In this document: positions 36,562-45,763 of the stretch, in pieces
Layout: each line of letters opens with the position of its first letter
Numbering within the stretch: the stretch's first letter is position 1
Origin: Ruegeria halocynthiae
GTDB lineage: Bacteria; Pseudomonadota; Alphaproteobacteria; Rhodobacterales; Rhodobacteraceae
Reading direction: 5' to 3'
Length of the DNA stretch: 64,000 bases
Assembly (NCBI RefSeq): GCF_000743705.1
Contig: NZ_JQEZ01000001.1
Span: forward strand, 922,070-986,069
The notes under the pieces: generated by a model
Told to the model about the DNA's origin: nothing
What the model saw: only the letters and a program-made list of their open reading frames with translations
Database searches by the model: none
Position numbers and translations under genes: made by a program

Positions 36562-37440
36562 ATGAGCGAGCAATCGACCTATACCCCCCCAACGGTCTGG
36601 ACATGGGACAGTAAAAGCGGCGGGCAATTCGCCAATATCAATCGCCCGATTGCCGGTGCCACCCATGACAAGGATTTGCCGGTCGGGCGTCATCCGATTC
36701 AGCTGTATTCGCTGGCCACCCCCAACGGTGTCAAAGTGACTGTGATGCTTGAGGAACTGCTGGCGCTGGGCCATGAAGGCGCGGAATACAACGCCTGGCT
36801 TGTCGACATTGGTGAGGGCGATCAGTTCAGCTCGGGGTTTGTAGATGCCAATCCCAACTCGAAAATCCCGGCGCTGTGGGACCGGTCGGGTGATGAACCT
36901 TTGCGCGTGTTCGAAAGTGCGTCGATCCTGTTCCATCTGGCCGAGAAATTCGACGCCTTCCTGCCGAAATCCGGCCCCGAGCGCACCGAAGTGATGAACT
37001 GGGTGTTCTGGCAGATGGGCAGCGCGCCTTATCTGGGTGGCGGATTTGGCCATTTCTACGCCTATGCGCCCGAGAAATGGGAATATCCGATCAATCGCTT
37101 CGCCATGGAAACCAAGCGCCAGTTGGACGTTCTGGATCGCGAACTGGCGGATAAGACCTTTATCGCGGGCGAAGATTACACGATTGCCGACATGGCGATC
37201 TGGCCCTGGTATGGCCAGTTGGTTCTGGGTCGTCTGTACAGCGCGGCGGAATTCCTGGATGTGGAATCCTATGAAAACGTGATGCGTTGGGCCAAGGCGA
37301 TTGACGAACGGCCAGCGGTTCAGCGTGGCCGCATGGTCAACCGGCCGTTTGGGGAACCGCACACGCAGCTTCACGAACGCCACGAGGCCAGCGACTTTGA
37401 AACCCGCACGCAGGACAAACTGGAAGCGGCTGCCGAATAA
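36562..37440 (+). CDS. Glutathione S-transferase, YghU-like
   Basis: 292 aa. Extended N-terminus (TPPTVWTWDSKSGGQFANINRP) before the thioredoxin fold, as in E. coli YghU and the nu-class disulfide-bond oxidoreductase GSTs. The glutathione site appears as TPNGVKVTVMLEE, NSKIPAL and ESASILFHLAEKF. The C-terminal helical domain ends DEFETR-like (ASDFETRTQDKL). Probably a cytosolic glutathione-dependent reductase or peroxidase. SD is AAAGGCAAGACGCG. Followed directly by a terminator. Confidence 0.9.
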   Translation: MSEQSTYTPPTVWTWDSKSGGQFANINRPIAGATHDKDLPVGRHPIQLYSLATPNGVKVTVMLEELLALGHEGAEYNAWLVDIGEGDQFSSGFVDANPNSKIPALWDRSGDEPLRVFESASILFHLAEKFDAFLPKSGPERTEVMNWVFWQMGSAPYLGGGFGHFYAYAPEKWEYPINRFAMETKRQLDVLDRELADKTFIAGEDYTIADMAIWPWYGQLVLGRLYSAAEFLDVESYENVMRWAKAIDERPAVQRGRMVNRPFGEPHTQLHERHEASDFETRTQDKLEAAAE

Positions 37441-37450
37441 CTCTGAAAGG

Positions 37451-37476
37451 CCCCACAGATCTGTGGGGTCTTTTTT
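37451..37476 (+). terminator. Intrinsic terminator after the GST gene
   Basis: Palindromic CCCCACAG-AT-CTGTGGGG stem (37451-37468) followed by TC and six T's, 10 bp after the stop. Confidence 0.88.
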
Positions 37477-37483
37477 CCGGGGA

Positions 37484-38272
37484 CTACTTAAGAATAGGCG
37501 GTTTTTCAGGGTCACTTCCGGGGACAATCTGCGTCATGACACGCGCCTCGGGCTGAGGCAGATCGAACCGCAACCCGACCCGCGCCAAAGATGCCGCCGC
37601 CGCGTCATGAGGTCGAAAAAAGCCGACATCCAACGCCCCGGCTTCGATCCCGGAAAAGGTCAACGCCTCGGATGCGGCCTTGGCCAATGCTGGTTCCGCA
37701 CCATCAATCGCCCCCACAAATCCCAAAAGATGCCCTGTCCCACCCTCTGGGGACTTGGTGGCCACCAGAAACGCGGCCTCGGCCAGACCGACGGCGGTGG
37801 CAAGCTTTGCGTCCAGCGCAGTCAGCAAATCGTCCGGCAGGCCCGCTGGCGACAGGAATTCAGCCAGATGCTGCTGAACTTCCTCTGGGCCATGCTGCAA
37901 CGTGACCGCCAGCCAGCCCAGCGCCTCGGGCGGGATCAGCATCGACGAAGGCGCGACCTCAAGATTCAAACCCAGACCGATCCCCTGCCCCGTCAGCAAA
38001 GAGGCGAGGATGCGACCCGACAGCGCCACATAAGGCACAGGACGTTCAGCAAAACGCGCAAGCCGATCCTCGCGGTCAAAGGCCAGCACGAATTGCCCGT
38101 CCGCCACATCGAAAAGCTCGGGCGAGATGTTTTCGCCCTGCGCCTCTTCGGTCAGCATCAGGAACAGCTCACTATCGGCCAGCCGTTCAAAGAACCTTAA
38201 CCGAAGGGCATCATCCTGCGGGGTGGCTTCCATTGCGGCATGGGCATTGTCCAGCGCCGTTGTCTCAGTCAT
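37484..38272 (-). CDS. SseB-family protein
   Basis: 262 aa, soluble, with no signal peptide or TM. The N-terminal half resembles the SseB N-terminal domain (ALRLRFFERLADSELFLML, DGQFVLAFDREDRLARFAE, YVALSGRILASLL, GLGLNLEVAPSSMLIPPEAL). The family has no firmly known biochemical role. The C-terminal half is Ala-rich helices. Its start overlaps the stop of the upstream UDG-family gene by 8 bp, so the two are co-expressed. Confidence 0.75.
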   Translation of the reverse strand: MTETTALDNAHAAMEATPQDDALRLRFFERLADSELFLMLTEEAQGENISPELFDVADGQFVLAFDREDRLARFAERPVPYVALSGRILASLLTGQGIGLGLNLEVAPSSMLIPPEALGWLAVTLQHGPEEVQQHLAEFLSPAGLPDDLLTALDAKLATAVGLAEAAFLVATKSPEGGTGHLLGFVGAIDGAEPALAKAASEALTFSGIEAGALDVGFFRPHDAAAASLARVGLRFDLPQPEARVMTQIVPGSDPEKPPILK

Positions 38273-38852
38273 TCAGAACCTCTTGCACCCGTGCCCGCAG
38301 AACGGGCAGCAGATCAGCCTCAAACCACGGGTTTTTCTTCATCCATGCCGTATTTCGCCACGACGGATGTGGCAAGGCAAAGATGCGCGGCGCGTGGTCC
38401 CGCCAGTTGCGCACGGTATCAGTGACATTTGTTCGGGTCTTGAGGTGGTATTTATGGGCGTGGCCGCCGACCAGGATGGTCAAAGGAACGTCACCAAGGT
38501 CCTGCATCACCCTGTCGTGCCAGGTTTGGCCGCAAATCACGGGTGGCGGCAGGTCAGCCTTTCGCTTGTCGTATCCCGGGAAACAAAAGGCCATCGGCAC
38601 GATCGAAACGCGGGACCGGTCGTAGAACACGCTCTCGTCGATCCCCAACCAATCCCGCAGCCGATCACCCGAAGGGTCAGTGAAGGGCCGACCCGACGCA
38701 TGAACCCGCGCGCCCGGTGCCTGCCCGGCGATTAAGATCGGCGCCCCTTGCCGGAACCAGACAACGGGGCGTGGTTCATGCGCTGTTTCGGTGGCTGCGA
38801 ACCTGTCCGCGCACAGGCGGCAGGACTGGATTTCTTTTTCAAGCGAATTCAT
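38265..38852 (-). CDS. Uracil-DNA glycosylase superfamily protein
   Basis: 195 aa. The active-site region is PILIAGQAPGARVHASGRPF then DPSGDRLRDWLG, and the C-terminal motif ALPHPSWRNTAW matches the HPS segment of the superfamily. An N-terminal SCRLCADRF pair of Cys recalls family 4 enzymes but without two further obvious cluster ligands. It would remove uracil or another damaged base, or be a non-catalytic relative. The ATG at 38852 is chosen because the upstream frame (to 38927) does not look like the family; the SD is distant. Confidence 0.8.
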   Translation of the reverse strand: MNSLEKEIQSCRLCADRFAATETAHEPRPVVWFRQGAPILIAGQAPGARVHASGRPFTDPSGDRLRDWLGIDESVFYDRSRVSIVPMAFCFPGYDKRKADLPPPVICGQTWHDRVMQDLGDVPLTILVGGHAHKYHLKTRTNVTDTVRNWRDHAPRIFALPHPSWRNTAWMKKNPWFEADLLPVLRARVQEVLND

Positions 38853-38970
38853 CAGATGGCAAGGTTTCCTGAAACAAACTGGTTGACGTTCGACCTGAAA
38901 GATAGTCAACGCGCAGCTTTGGGCCAACCGGTGTAAAAGTCACAATACCAACAGGCCAGTTCGGCACGCA

Positions 38971-39000
38971 TTGATCATTTGTTTCATAATTCGACATAAT
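38971..39000 (+). promoter_or_regulatory. Candidate promoter of the kps operon
   Basis: TTGATC (38971-38976) and CATAAT (38995-39000) with an 18-bp spacer, in an AT-rich stretch 84 bp before kpsT. The rest of the 38853-39083 gap shows nothing else recognisable. Confidence 0.35.
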
Positions 39001-39083
39001 GTGGCCAATATGGGCGCTTAATGGAACGACACTTTCACCGCCCCTGTCGGTGCAACAAACAAGACAAAAGCAGCAGGCTATGA

Positions 39084-39743
39084 ATGCTTGAGTTCGAGAA
39101 TGTCAGTAAGTCCTTTTGGACCGGGACACGCCGTAAGGTGATTCTGGATCAGGTCTCGTTTCGGGTCGAACTGGGCAGGTCCATTGGCATTCTGGCCCCT
39201 AATGGGACCGGTAAGACAACGCTGATCAATATGATGGCTGGATTAGAGAAACCCGACGAAGGCGTGATCCGAAAATCTTGCCGGGTGTCATTTCCGATGG
39301 GGTTTACCGGGGGTGTTTCCGGCAAGCTGTCCGCGTTGGAAAACGCACGCTATATCGCCAAGATCTATGGCATGGATCCCGACTACGTCGAGGCGTATTG
39401 TAGCTGGCTCTGCGGTTTGGGCGAGTACTTCAATCAGCCCCTTGCCACCTATTCGTCCGGGATGAAGGCACGGTTTACCTTTGCGCTGATGCTGGCTCTG
39501 GACTTCGACATGTATCTGATTGACGAAGGGATGCCAGCGACAACAGATGTCGAGTTCAACAGAAAGGCGGGGGACATCCTGCAGGAAAGGCTGCGCACGA
39601 CGACGTTGGTGATCGTGTCGCACAGCCCTGCCGTTCTGGAACGCTTTGCGCGCCAGGCTGCGGTTCTGCTGGACGGCCAGCTTCACATGTTCGAAACCTT
39701 GGAAGAGGCAAAACAGTTATATGACTACCAAACCCAAGGCTAG
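39084..39743 (+). CDS. kpsT: Polysaccharide export ABC ATPase (KpsT-like)
   Basis: 219 aa, short like KpsT/Wzt N-domains. Walker A APNGTGKTT, degenerate signature YSSGMKARF and Walker B MYLIDEGMPATTD are typical of capsule exporters. It would power export of a capsular or surface polysaccharide across the inner membrane with a KpsM permease, which is not in this window. It overlaps kpsE by 23 bp. The presence of kdsA downstream suggests a Kdo-containing glycan or linker. Confidence 0.88.
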   Translation: MLEFENVSKSFWTGTRRKVILDQVSFRVELGRSIGILAPNGTGKTTLINMMAGLEKPDEGVIRKSCRVSFPMGFTGGVSGKLSALENARYIAKIYGMDPDYVEAYCSWLCGLGEYFNQPLATYSSGMKARFTFALMLALDFDMYLIDEGMPATTDVEFNRKAGDILQERLRTTTLVIVSHSPAVLERFARQAAVLLDGQLHMFETLEEAKQLYDYQTQG

Positions 39744-41292
39744 AAAGTACAACTGGCGCCGCAAACGTCAGGGGGCCGGCACAGCTGACGCCCGTTCGGA
39801 TGCCATTTCGCGAATCAGGCAGGCGACACAGCCGCCCGATGCCGCGAATACACCGCCCGCGACGGAAATTGAGGACATCAAACGGGAGGGGCTGACTGGC
39901 CGCCAGCTACGGGTGGCCCGGCGTCTGGCGCAGATGAACGGATTGGCCGCGGCCTCGGATTACGAAGCCGTTCGGCTGCTGCGTCTCAAGGGGATTGACC
40001 CTTTTGAACGCACCAATCTGCTGGAACTGGCTGCCGAAAAAAGTGGTGCAGACTCCCCCGCCGAAGACAAGATCACGATTCAGTTGCCGCAAACGGTCAA
40101 GCAGGCACCACAAAATCTGCCTGGCCCAGAGTTAAGCCCCGCGCAACGCCGGGACTTTGAGATTGGCGAAATCCAAAAGGATATCGCGCGCCGCCGCAGG
40201 CGGAAGCTGCTGGCGCTGTTCGCGCGGTTGGCAGCATTTGTTTTGCTGCCGACGCTAATTGTCGGTCTGTATTTTTATCGGATCGCGACGCCGATGTACG
40301 CAAGCGATTCCGCGTTTTCGATTCTGCAGGCGGATGGCGGCGGCGGCTCTATCGGCGGGCTGTTGTCGGGCACGCAATTTGCCACGGCGCAAGATTCCGT
40401 CGCAACGCAAGAGTTTCTGGAATCCAAAGACGCCTTGCAGCGGCTGGAACGGGATATCGGGTTTTCCGAGATTTTCAAACAGGACTGGATTGATCCGATT
40501 CAGCGGCTATCCCCGGATGCCAGCCTTGAAGAGACCTATAAGCTGTACACGCGGATGATCGTGATCGGCTATGATCCGACGGACGGTATCATCCGCATGG
40601 AAGTCGCGGCACCTGAACCCGAAATTGCGGTCGTCCTGTCAAACAAGCTGATTTCTTATGCCGAGGACACCATAAACGGGCTGACAGAGTTAAAGCGCGA
40701 GGACCAGATGCGCGACGCTTTGAAAGGGTTCGAATCCGCGCAGGAGGAGCGGCGTAAAGCCCAGGAACAACTGATCGAACTGCAATTGCAGGGCGCGGTT
40801 CTTGATCCCGAAAACGTTCTTGCGGGATTGCGGGTCCGCATCAACGAAATCGAAATCCTGCTTCAGGACAAAGAGCTTCAACTTGCTGCGCTGTTGGATA
40901 ACCTTCGCCCCAACAAGGCCAAGGTGGACGGGGTCCAGGCTGACATAGTTCGGCTAGAAGCAGTTCTTGAGGAGCTTAACGCCGAAATGCTGGACGCATC
41001 GGCAGGCGAAAACTCGCTGGCGCGTCTGAGCGTGCGAATTCAGATGGCTCAGACCGACCTTGCGGCGCGCGACATGATGCTGCAAAGCGCAATGGAGCAG
41101 ATGGAAACCACACGGACCGAGGCGAACCGCAAAGTGCGGTACCTGACGGTTTCGGTAAATCCGGTCGCAAGCCAGGAACCCAGCTATCCGCGCAAGTTCG
41201 AAAATACGATTTTGGCTTTCCTGTTGTTTGCTGGTATCTACCTGATGATCTCGCTTACCGCGTCGGTCCTTCGTGAACAGGTATCCTCGTAA
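39721..41292 (+). CDS. kpsE: Capsule polysaccharide export inner-membrane protein (KpsE/Wzz-like)
   Basis: 523 aa polysaccharide co-polymerase family. TM1 is near residues 163-188 (LFARLAAFVLLPTLIVGLYF) and TM2 near 493-515 (FLLFAGIYLMISLTASVL). Between them lies a long periplasmic region with coiled coil (about 330-470). KpsE spans the periplasm and connects the ABC exporter to the outer-membrane channel. Unlike the classical protein of about 380 aa it has a cytoplasmic N-terminal extension of about 160 residues, highly charged. The ATG at 39721 lies inside the kpsT end; the longer frame (39646) is just kpsT shadow. Confidence 0.88.
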   Translation: MTTKPKARKYNWRRKRQGAGTADARSDAISRIRQATQPPDAANTPPATEIEDIKREGLTGRQLRVARRLAQMNGLAAASDYEAVRLLRLKGIDPFERTNLLELAAEKSGADSPAEDKITIQLPQTVKQAPQNLPGPELSPAQRRDFEIGEIQKDIARRRRRKLLALFARLAAFVLLPTLIVGLYFYRIATPMYASDSAFSILQADGGGGSIGGLLSGTQFATAQDSVATQEFLESKDALQRLERDIGFSEIFKQDWIDPIQRLSPDASLEETYKLYTRMIVIGYDPTDGIIRMEVAAPEPEIAVVLSNKLISYAEDTINGLTELKREDQMRDALKGFESAQEERRKAQEQLIELQLQGAVLDPENVLAGLRVRINEIEILLQDKELQLAALLDNLRPNKAKVDGVQADIVRLEAVLEELNAEMLDASAGENSLARLSVRIQMAQTDLAARDMMLQSAMEQMETTRTEANRKVRYLTVSVNPVASQEPSYPRKFENTILAFLLFAGIYLMISLTASVLREQVSS

Positions 41293-41297
41293 GACAC

Positions 41298-42131
41298 ATG
41301 AAACATGTAAAAATCTCCGATCTCACGGTCGGCAATGATCTGCCTCTGACGATCATTGCCGGCCCTTGCCAGCTTGAAACCGCCGATCACGCCCAGATGA
41401 TCGCGGGCAAAATGAAAGAGGCCTGCGACGCCGTTGGCGCCCAATACGTTTTCAAGGCATCCTACGACAAGGCGAACCGGACATCCTTGTCTGGTGAACG
41501 CGGCATGGGAATTGATACCGGACTGAAAGTTCTGGATGACATTCGCAAAACGATGGGCATTCCGGTTCTCACCGATGTCCACACCGAAGCCCAATGTGCC
41601 ATCGCCGCCGATGCGGTGGACGTGCTGCAAATCCCGGCACTGTTGTGCCGGCAAACCGATTTGGTGTTGGCCGCAGCCCAAACGGGCGCGGCAATCAATG
41701 TCAAAAAAGGGCAGTTTTTGGCACCTTGGGATATGGAAAACATTGTCACTAAGATTGAAAGCACCGGAAATACGAACATCCTATTGACGGAACGCGGAAC
41801 CTCGTTTGGCTACAACACGCTGGTTACCGATATGCGGTCGCTGCCGCAGATGGCAGCGACTGGCTATCCCGTTGTGATGGACGCAACCCATTCTGTTCAA
41901 CAACCGGCCGGGCTTGGCGGTTCGACCGGTGGTCAGCGTGAATTTGCCCCGGTCATGGCCCGCGCTGCTGTGGCCGTTGGCGCAGGTGCCGTTTTCATGG
42001 AGACGCATCAAGACCCGGACAACGCCCCCTGCGACGGGCCGAACATGATCTATCTGGATCAGATGCCCCAACTGGTTGACACATTGATGCGCTTTGATGC
42101 GCTGGCCAAAGCCAATCCAATTCAGATTTAA
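41298..42131 (+). CDS. kdsA: 3-Deoxy-8-phosphooctulonate (Kdo-8-P) synthase
   Basis: 277 aa. Condenses phosphoenolpyruvate with arabinose-5-P to Kdo-8-P, for LPS inner core or capsule linker. Motifs are IIAGPCQLE, FKASYDKANRTS, VLTDVHTEAQC, FLAPWDMENI and DATHSVQQPAG. It starts 5 bp after kpsE and precedes the phosphohexomutase by 14 bp, so export and precursor genes are one operon. A metal-type classification cannot be made safely by eye. Confidence 0.95.
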   Translation: MKHVKISDLTVGNDLPLTIIAGPCQLETADHAQMIAGKMKEACDAVGAQYVFKASYDKANRTSLSGERGMGIDTGLKVLDDIRKTMGIPVLTDVHTEAQCAIAADAVDVLQIPALLCRQTDLVLAAAQTGAAINVKKGQFLAPWDMENIVTKIESTGNTNILLTERGTSFGYNTLVTDMRSLPQMAATGYPVVMDATHSVQQPAGLGGSTGGQREFAPVMARAAVAVGAGAVFMETHQDPDNAPCDGPNMIYLDQMPQLVDTLMRFDALAKANPIQI

Positions 42132-42145
42132 GCAAGAGTAATCTT

Positions 42146-43642
42146 ATGACCAAACCTACGCCTGAGGTGACCCCGAACACCTGGAGCTTTCTGCGCGATC
42201 CGATGATCAAACCCACCGGTTTTCGTGAATACGACGCCCGCTGGAAGTATCCGGAAGAGATCAACCTGCCCGGCATGACCGCCCTTGGTCTGGGCTTGGG
42301 CACGCAGATGCGCAAACGCGGGATTGATCCGGTGATCGCGGTCGGCAACGATTATCGCGACTATTCTCTGGCGATCAAAAACGCACTGATCCTGGGTCTG
42401 ATGCAGGCGGGAATTCAGGTCAAGGATATTGGCCCCGCGCTCAGCCCGATGGCTTACTTCGCGCAGTTTCACCTGAACGTACCTGCCGTGGCCATGGTCA
42501 CCGCCAGCCACAATCCAAACGGCTGGACCGGCGTCAAGATGGGCTTTGACCGCCCGCTGACCCATGGTCCGGACGAAATGTCCGAACTGCGCGACATCGT
42601 CCTGAACGGTGAAGGTGCCGCGCATGAGGGTGGGTCATACGAATTCGTCGACGGCGTGAAAGAGGCTTATATCGACGATCTCGTTGGCGATTTCAAAGTA
42701 TCCCGACCGCTAAAGATTGTCTGCGCCACCGGCAACGGCACGGCCTCGGCCTTTGCGCCCGAAATCTTTGAACGGATGGGGGTCGAAGTGGTGCCCAGCC
42801 ACAACCGGCTGGATTACACATTCCCCAACTACAACCCCAACCCCGAAGCGATGGAGATGTTGCATGACATGTCCGACACCGTGAAATCCAGCGGTGCTGA
42901 CATGGCGCTGGGGTTTGACGGCGACGGCGACCGCTGCGGCGTTGTGGACGATGAGGGCGAAGAGATTTTCGCCGACAAAGTCGGTGTGATCATGGCCCGC
43001 GATCTGGCCAAGCTGTATCCCAATTCGACCTTTGTGGCCGACGTGAAGTCGACCGGCCTGTTTGCCAGCGATCCCGAATTGCAGGCCCACGGTATCAAGG
43101 CCGATTACTGGAAAACCGGCCACAGCCACATGAAGCGCCGGGTCAAGGAAATCAACGCGCTGGCCGGGTTCGAGAAATCGGGTCACTACTTTCTGGCCGA
43201 ACCGATCGGGCGTGGGTATGACTGCGGCATGCGGGTGGCAGTGGAAATCTGCAAGCTGATGGACCGCAACCCGGACAAAAGCATGTCGGATCTGCGCAAG
43301 GCGCTGCCAAAAACCTGGGCGACGCCGACCATGTCGCCCTATGCCTCAGATACCGAGAAATATGACATTCTCACGCGTCTTGTTGCCAAGCTGGTCGCCA
43401 AGGCTGAAGCTGGCGAAACCTTCGCAGGCCGCGCGATCAAAGAGGTAGTGACCGTCAACGGTGCACGGGTCATCCTGGACAATGGCAGTTGGGGTCTGGT
43501 GCGGGCGTCTTCGAACACGCCAAATCTGGTTGTGGTCTGCGAAAGCAGCGCCAGCGAAGACGAAATGCGCGCGATCTTTGCGGATATCGACGCCGTCATT
43601 CGTACTGAACCCGGCGTCGGCGATTACGACCAGACCATCTAG
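42146..43642 (+). CDS. Phosphomannomutase/phosphoglucomutase (AlgC/ManB type)
   Basis: 498 aa alpha-D-phosphohexomutase. Phosphoserine loop TASHNPNGWTGVKMG, Mg loop GFDGDGDRCGVVD, sugar loop GFEKSGHYFL and C-terminal phosphate loop RASSNTPNLVV are all present. It interconverts hexose 6- and 1-phosphates for nucleotide-sugar supply (GDP-mannose or UDP-glucose). Last gene of the kps operon; a hairpin separates it from the convergent AsmA-like gene. Confidence 0.93.
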   Translation: MTKPTPEVTPNTWSFLRDPMIKPTGFREYDARWKYPEEINLPGMTALGLGLGTQMRKRGIDPVIAVGNDYRDYSLAIKNALILGLMQAGIQVKDIGPALSPMAYFAQFHLNVPAVAMVTASHNPNGWTGVKMGFDRPLTHGPDEMSELRDIVLNGEGAAHEGGSYEFVDGVKEAYIDDLVGDFKVSRPLKIVCATGNGTASAFAPEIFERMGVEVVPSHNRLDYTFPNYNPNPEAMEMLHDMSDTVKSSGADMALGFDGDGDRCGVVDDEGEEIFADKVGVIMARDLAKLYPNSTFVADVKSTGLFASDPELQAHGIKADYWKTGHSHMKRRVKEINALAGFEKSGHYFLAEPIGRGYDCGMRVAVEICKLMDRNPDKSMSDLRKALPKTWATPTMSPYASDTEKYDILTRLVAKLVAKAEAGETFAGRAIKEVVTVNGARVILDNGSWGLVRASSNTPNLVVVCESSASEDEMRAIFADIDAVIRTEPGVGDYDQTI

Positions 43643-43650
43643 CAGATGTT

Positions 43651-43681
43651 GATCTTGGGGCGCGCAAAGCGCCCCGAGATC
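43651..43681. terminator. Hairpin between the phosphohexomutase and AsmA genes
   Basis: A 13-bp stem with one T-G wobble (43651-43663 with 43669-43681) and a 5-nt loop, in the 39-bp convergent gap. No T-run; probable bidirectional terminator. Confidence 0.6.
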
Positions 43682-45667
43682 CTAATCACTCCCAAACAGC
43701 TTGAGCAGGCCCTTTTTAGCCTCTTCTTCCAGCTTGTTTTTCAGCGCGTCTTCAATGTCTTCGCTTTCCGTTACTGTGGTTCCCAACTCGTCGCTGACTT
43801 TTTCCAGAACCTTTTGTTTGGCGTCATCCTCAAGCTCTTTGACCTTTGCTTCGGCGGCAGCCTCAAGCGCTTTGCTCAGGTCCGGTTTGACCGACGGGTC
43901 GCTCCACGGTCCGACAATGCGCACCGGAACGGATATGCCTTTGCCTGAGTTTGCGCGCAAAGCGACCGGCGTGAACAGATAGTCGATATCACGCGCGCCG
44001 ATGCCCACGCGACCTGTGCCATCGGCCCGGAAGTTGTCCAGAGACATCAACAGGTCATCGTTGTACAAATTCCCCTGATCCATCGTGAAACTGGCGGTCA
44101 GACTGTTGAACACGGTTGTGCTGCCCGTCCCTTCGCCGCGCCCCATCAGGCGATCCAGGTCAAACCCGTTGATTACGCCCCGCCCCAGGTTCAGATTACC
44201 CTTGCCGCTGAGCGAGCGCATGATCTGATCCTCGGATTGACCAACACCCAGAAATTCCAGTGACCCAGAGCCTGAGCCGGACAAACGGTTGACATCCCCC
44301 AGCGCCGATAAGGCTTGCTGAATGTTGATATCCGTCGCTTGCAGGTTGCCGCCGACCGACAGGCCGTTTCGATTGTTGGCAACCACCTGTCCATTCAATT
44401 GGCCCGAAAACAGGGTTGCCGGGTTCATCTTCAGAACCGCCCGCGATCTGTCCAGGCTGAGCGTCAGATCACTGGGTCCCAGCGTCAGATTCGGCACTGC
44501 GATGGACTTTGCTTTCAATCGTATCTGCCCGTTTGCCAGCGCCAGAGCCGATGCGTCGATCGGTGCCGTGGACCACCCGCTGGATTCACTTGTCGCCGAA
44601 CCGGACCCGCCACCGGCCGGGGCTGATGTTGGGTTGTCCGGGGCCGACCCTTCGTTGAACCGCGACAGGTCAATATCGCCACCGTCCAATCGCGCCGTGA
44701 TCTTTGGCGGGTCCGAGATCACGATATCCACCTCACCGGTCAATCGGTTATGATCCAGTTGCGCCACCATGTTGCGCACCGATATCCGTCCCTCACTTGT
44801 GTAGGTCATCTGCCCCGACACATCGGCGATCCGCCCCAAGCCCAGCGGCACACCGACACCGGCCTGACCAAATGCGGCCAGCATCCGTTCGGTATCCGTT
44901 GTTTTGACTTGCAACTTTCCGTCCATTTCACCGGAAAGATTAACCCGGCCGTCAAAATCGACCTTCCCCCCCGGCGCGGCCAGATCCAGCGTTAAAGGTG
45001 CAACCGCCCCCGAGGCATAGGCCGGCAGGTCGGGGATCGTCAGGTCCACGCTGACCTTGCCACCCGGGACCGCCATTTGCGCCTTCATGACCATCGGGGC
45101 CGTCGCGGCGGGCCAACTGGCAGACAGATCGACGTCGGAAAAGCTGAACTTTGTCGCGCCGTTTTCGACATAGATCAGCTGCGCGCCGGTCAGTTCCAGA
45201 CGGTCCAGCGTCACAGCGCGCGGGCGGGGTGTCGTTGGTGTGCCGCCGCCCCCGGTGCTTTGGCCTGCTGCGGGCTGTGGTGCCGCGGATTCCAGCTCCC
45301 AATTTCCGTGCCCGTCCGATAATTCAAGGCGCAGAACCGGATTGTCTGCAATGACGCGCTTGATCCGAAAATCTCCGTTGATCAGCGCGGCTGCCTCCAC
45401 ACCAATGGCCAGACTTTCGGCGCTGAGCATGGGTTGCGGCCCGGCCCAGGACGCGTTGCCAAAGGTTACAGGGCCGGTTTCCACGCCCAGCACGGGCCAG
45501 AACGACAAGTTCACGTCGCCGGACAATATCAGATCACGACCCGTCTCAGCCTTGACCTGCTCGGCGAGAATCCTCGCCAGCTTGTCCCCCGGCATCAGCA
45601 ACAATGCGCCGATCACCAGTCCAACCACGGCTAGGATTAGAAACAGAATGCGCAACAGCCACTTCAT
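43682..45667 (-). CDS. AsmA-family protein
   Basis: 661 aa. One N-terminal TM helix (LLRILFLILAVVGLVIGALLL), then the AsmA pattern LILSGDVNLSFWPVLGVETG with periplasmic beta-repeat segments and a low-complexity Pro/Gly/Ser linker near residue 360. The C-terminal AsmA domain includes GRGVINGFDLDRLMG and FNSLTASFTMDQGNLYNDDL. AsmA-like proteins bridge the envelope and are linked to phospholipid transport to the outer membrane. The ATG at 45667 has GGAGAG upstream; the longer frame lacks an SD. Monocistronic, divergent from rimO. Confidence 0.88.
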   Translation of the reverse strand: MKWLLRILFLILAVVGLVIGALLLMPGDKLARILAEQVKAETGRDLILSGDVNLSFWPVLGVETGPVTFGNASWAGPQPMLSAESLAIGVEAAALINGDFRIKRVIADNPVLRLELSDGHGNWELESAAPQPAAGQSTGGGGTPTTPRPRAVTLDRLELTGAQLIYVENGATKFSFSDVDLSASWPAATAPMVMKAQMAVPGGKVSVDLTIPDLPAYASGAVAPLTLDLAAPGGKVDFDGRVNLSGEMDGKLQVKTTDTERMLAAFGQAGVGVPLGLGRIADVSGQMTYTSEGRISVRNMVAQLDHNRLTGEVDIVISDPPKITARLDGGDIDLSRFNEGSAPDNPTSAPAGGGSGSATSESSGWSTAPIDASALALANGQIRLKAKSIAVPNLTLGPSDLTLSLDRSRAVLKMNPATLFSGQLNGQVVANNRNGLSVGGNLQATDINIQQALSALGDVNRLSGSGSGSLEFLGVGQSEDQIMRSLSGKGNLNLGRGVINGFDLDRLMGRGEGTGSTTVFNSLTASFTMDQGNLYNDDLLMSLDNFRADGTGRVGIGARDIDYLFTPVALRANSGKGISVPVRIVGPWSDPSVKPDLSKALEAAAEAKVKELEDDAKQKVLEKVSDELGTTVTESEDIEDALKNKLEEEAKKGLLKLFGSD

Positions 45668-45763
45668 TTTACTGCTCTCCGCTTTTTTGGCATGCGTTGA
45701 AAAGATCATTCAAAGCCTGCACCGCATTTGCAAGGGGAAGCTTTCCCCACTATATGCCGCGCC

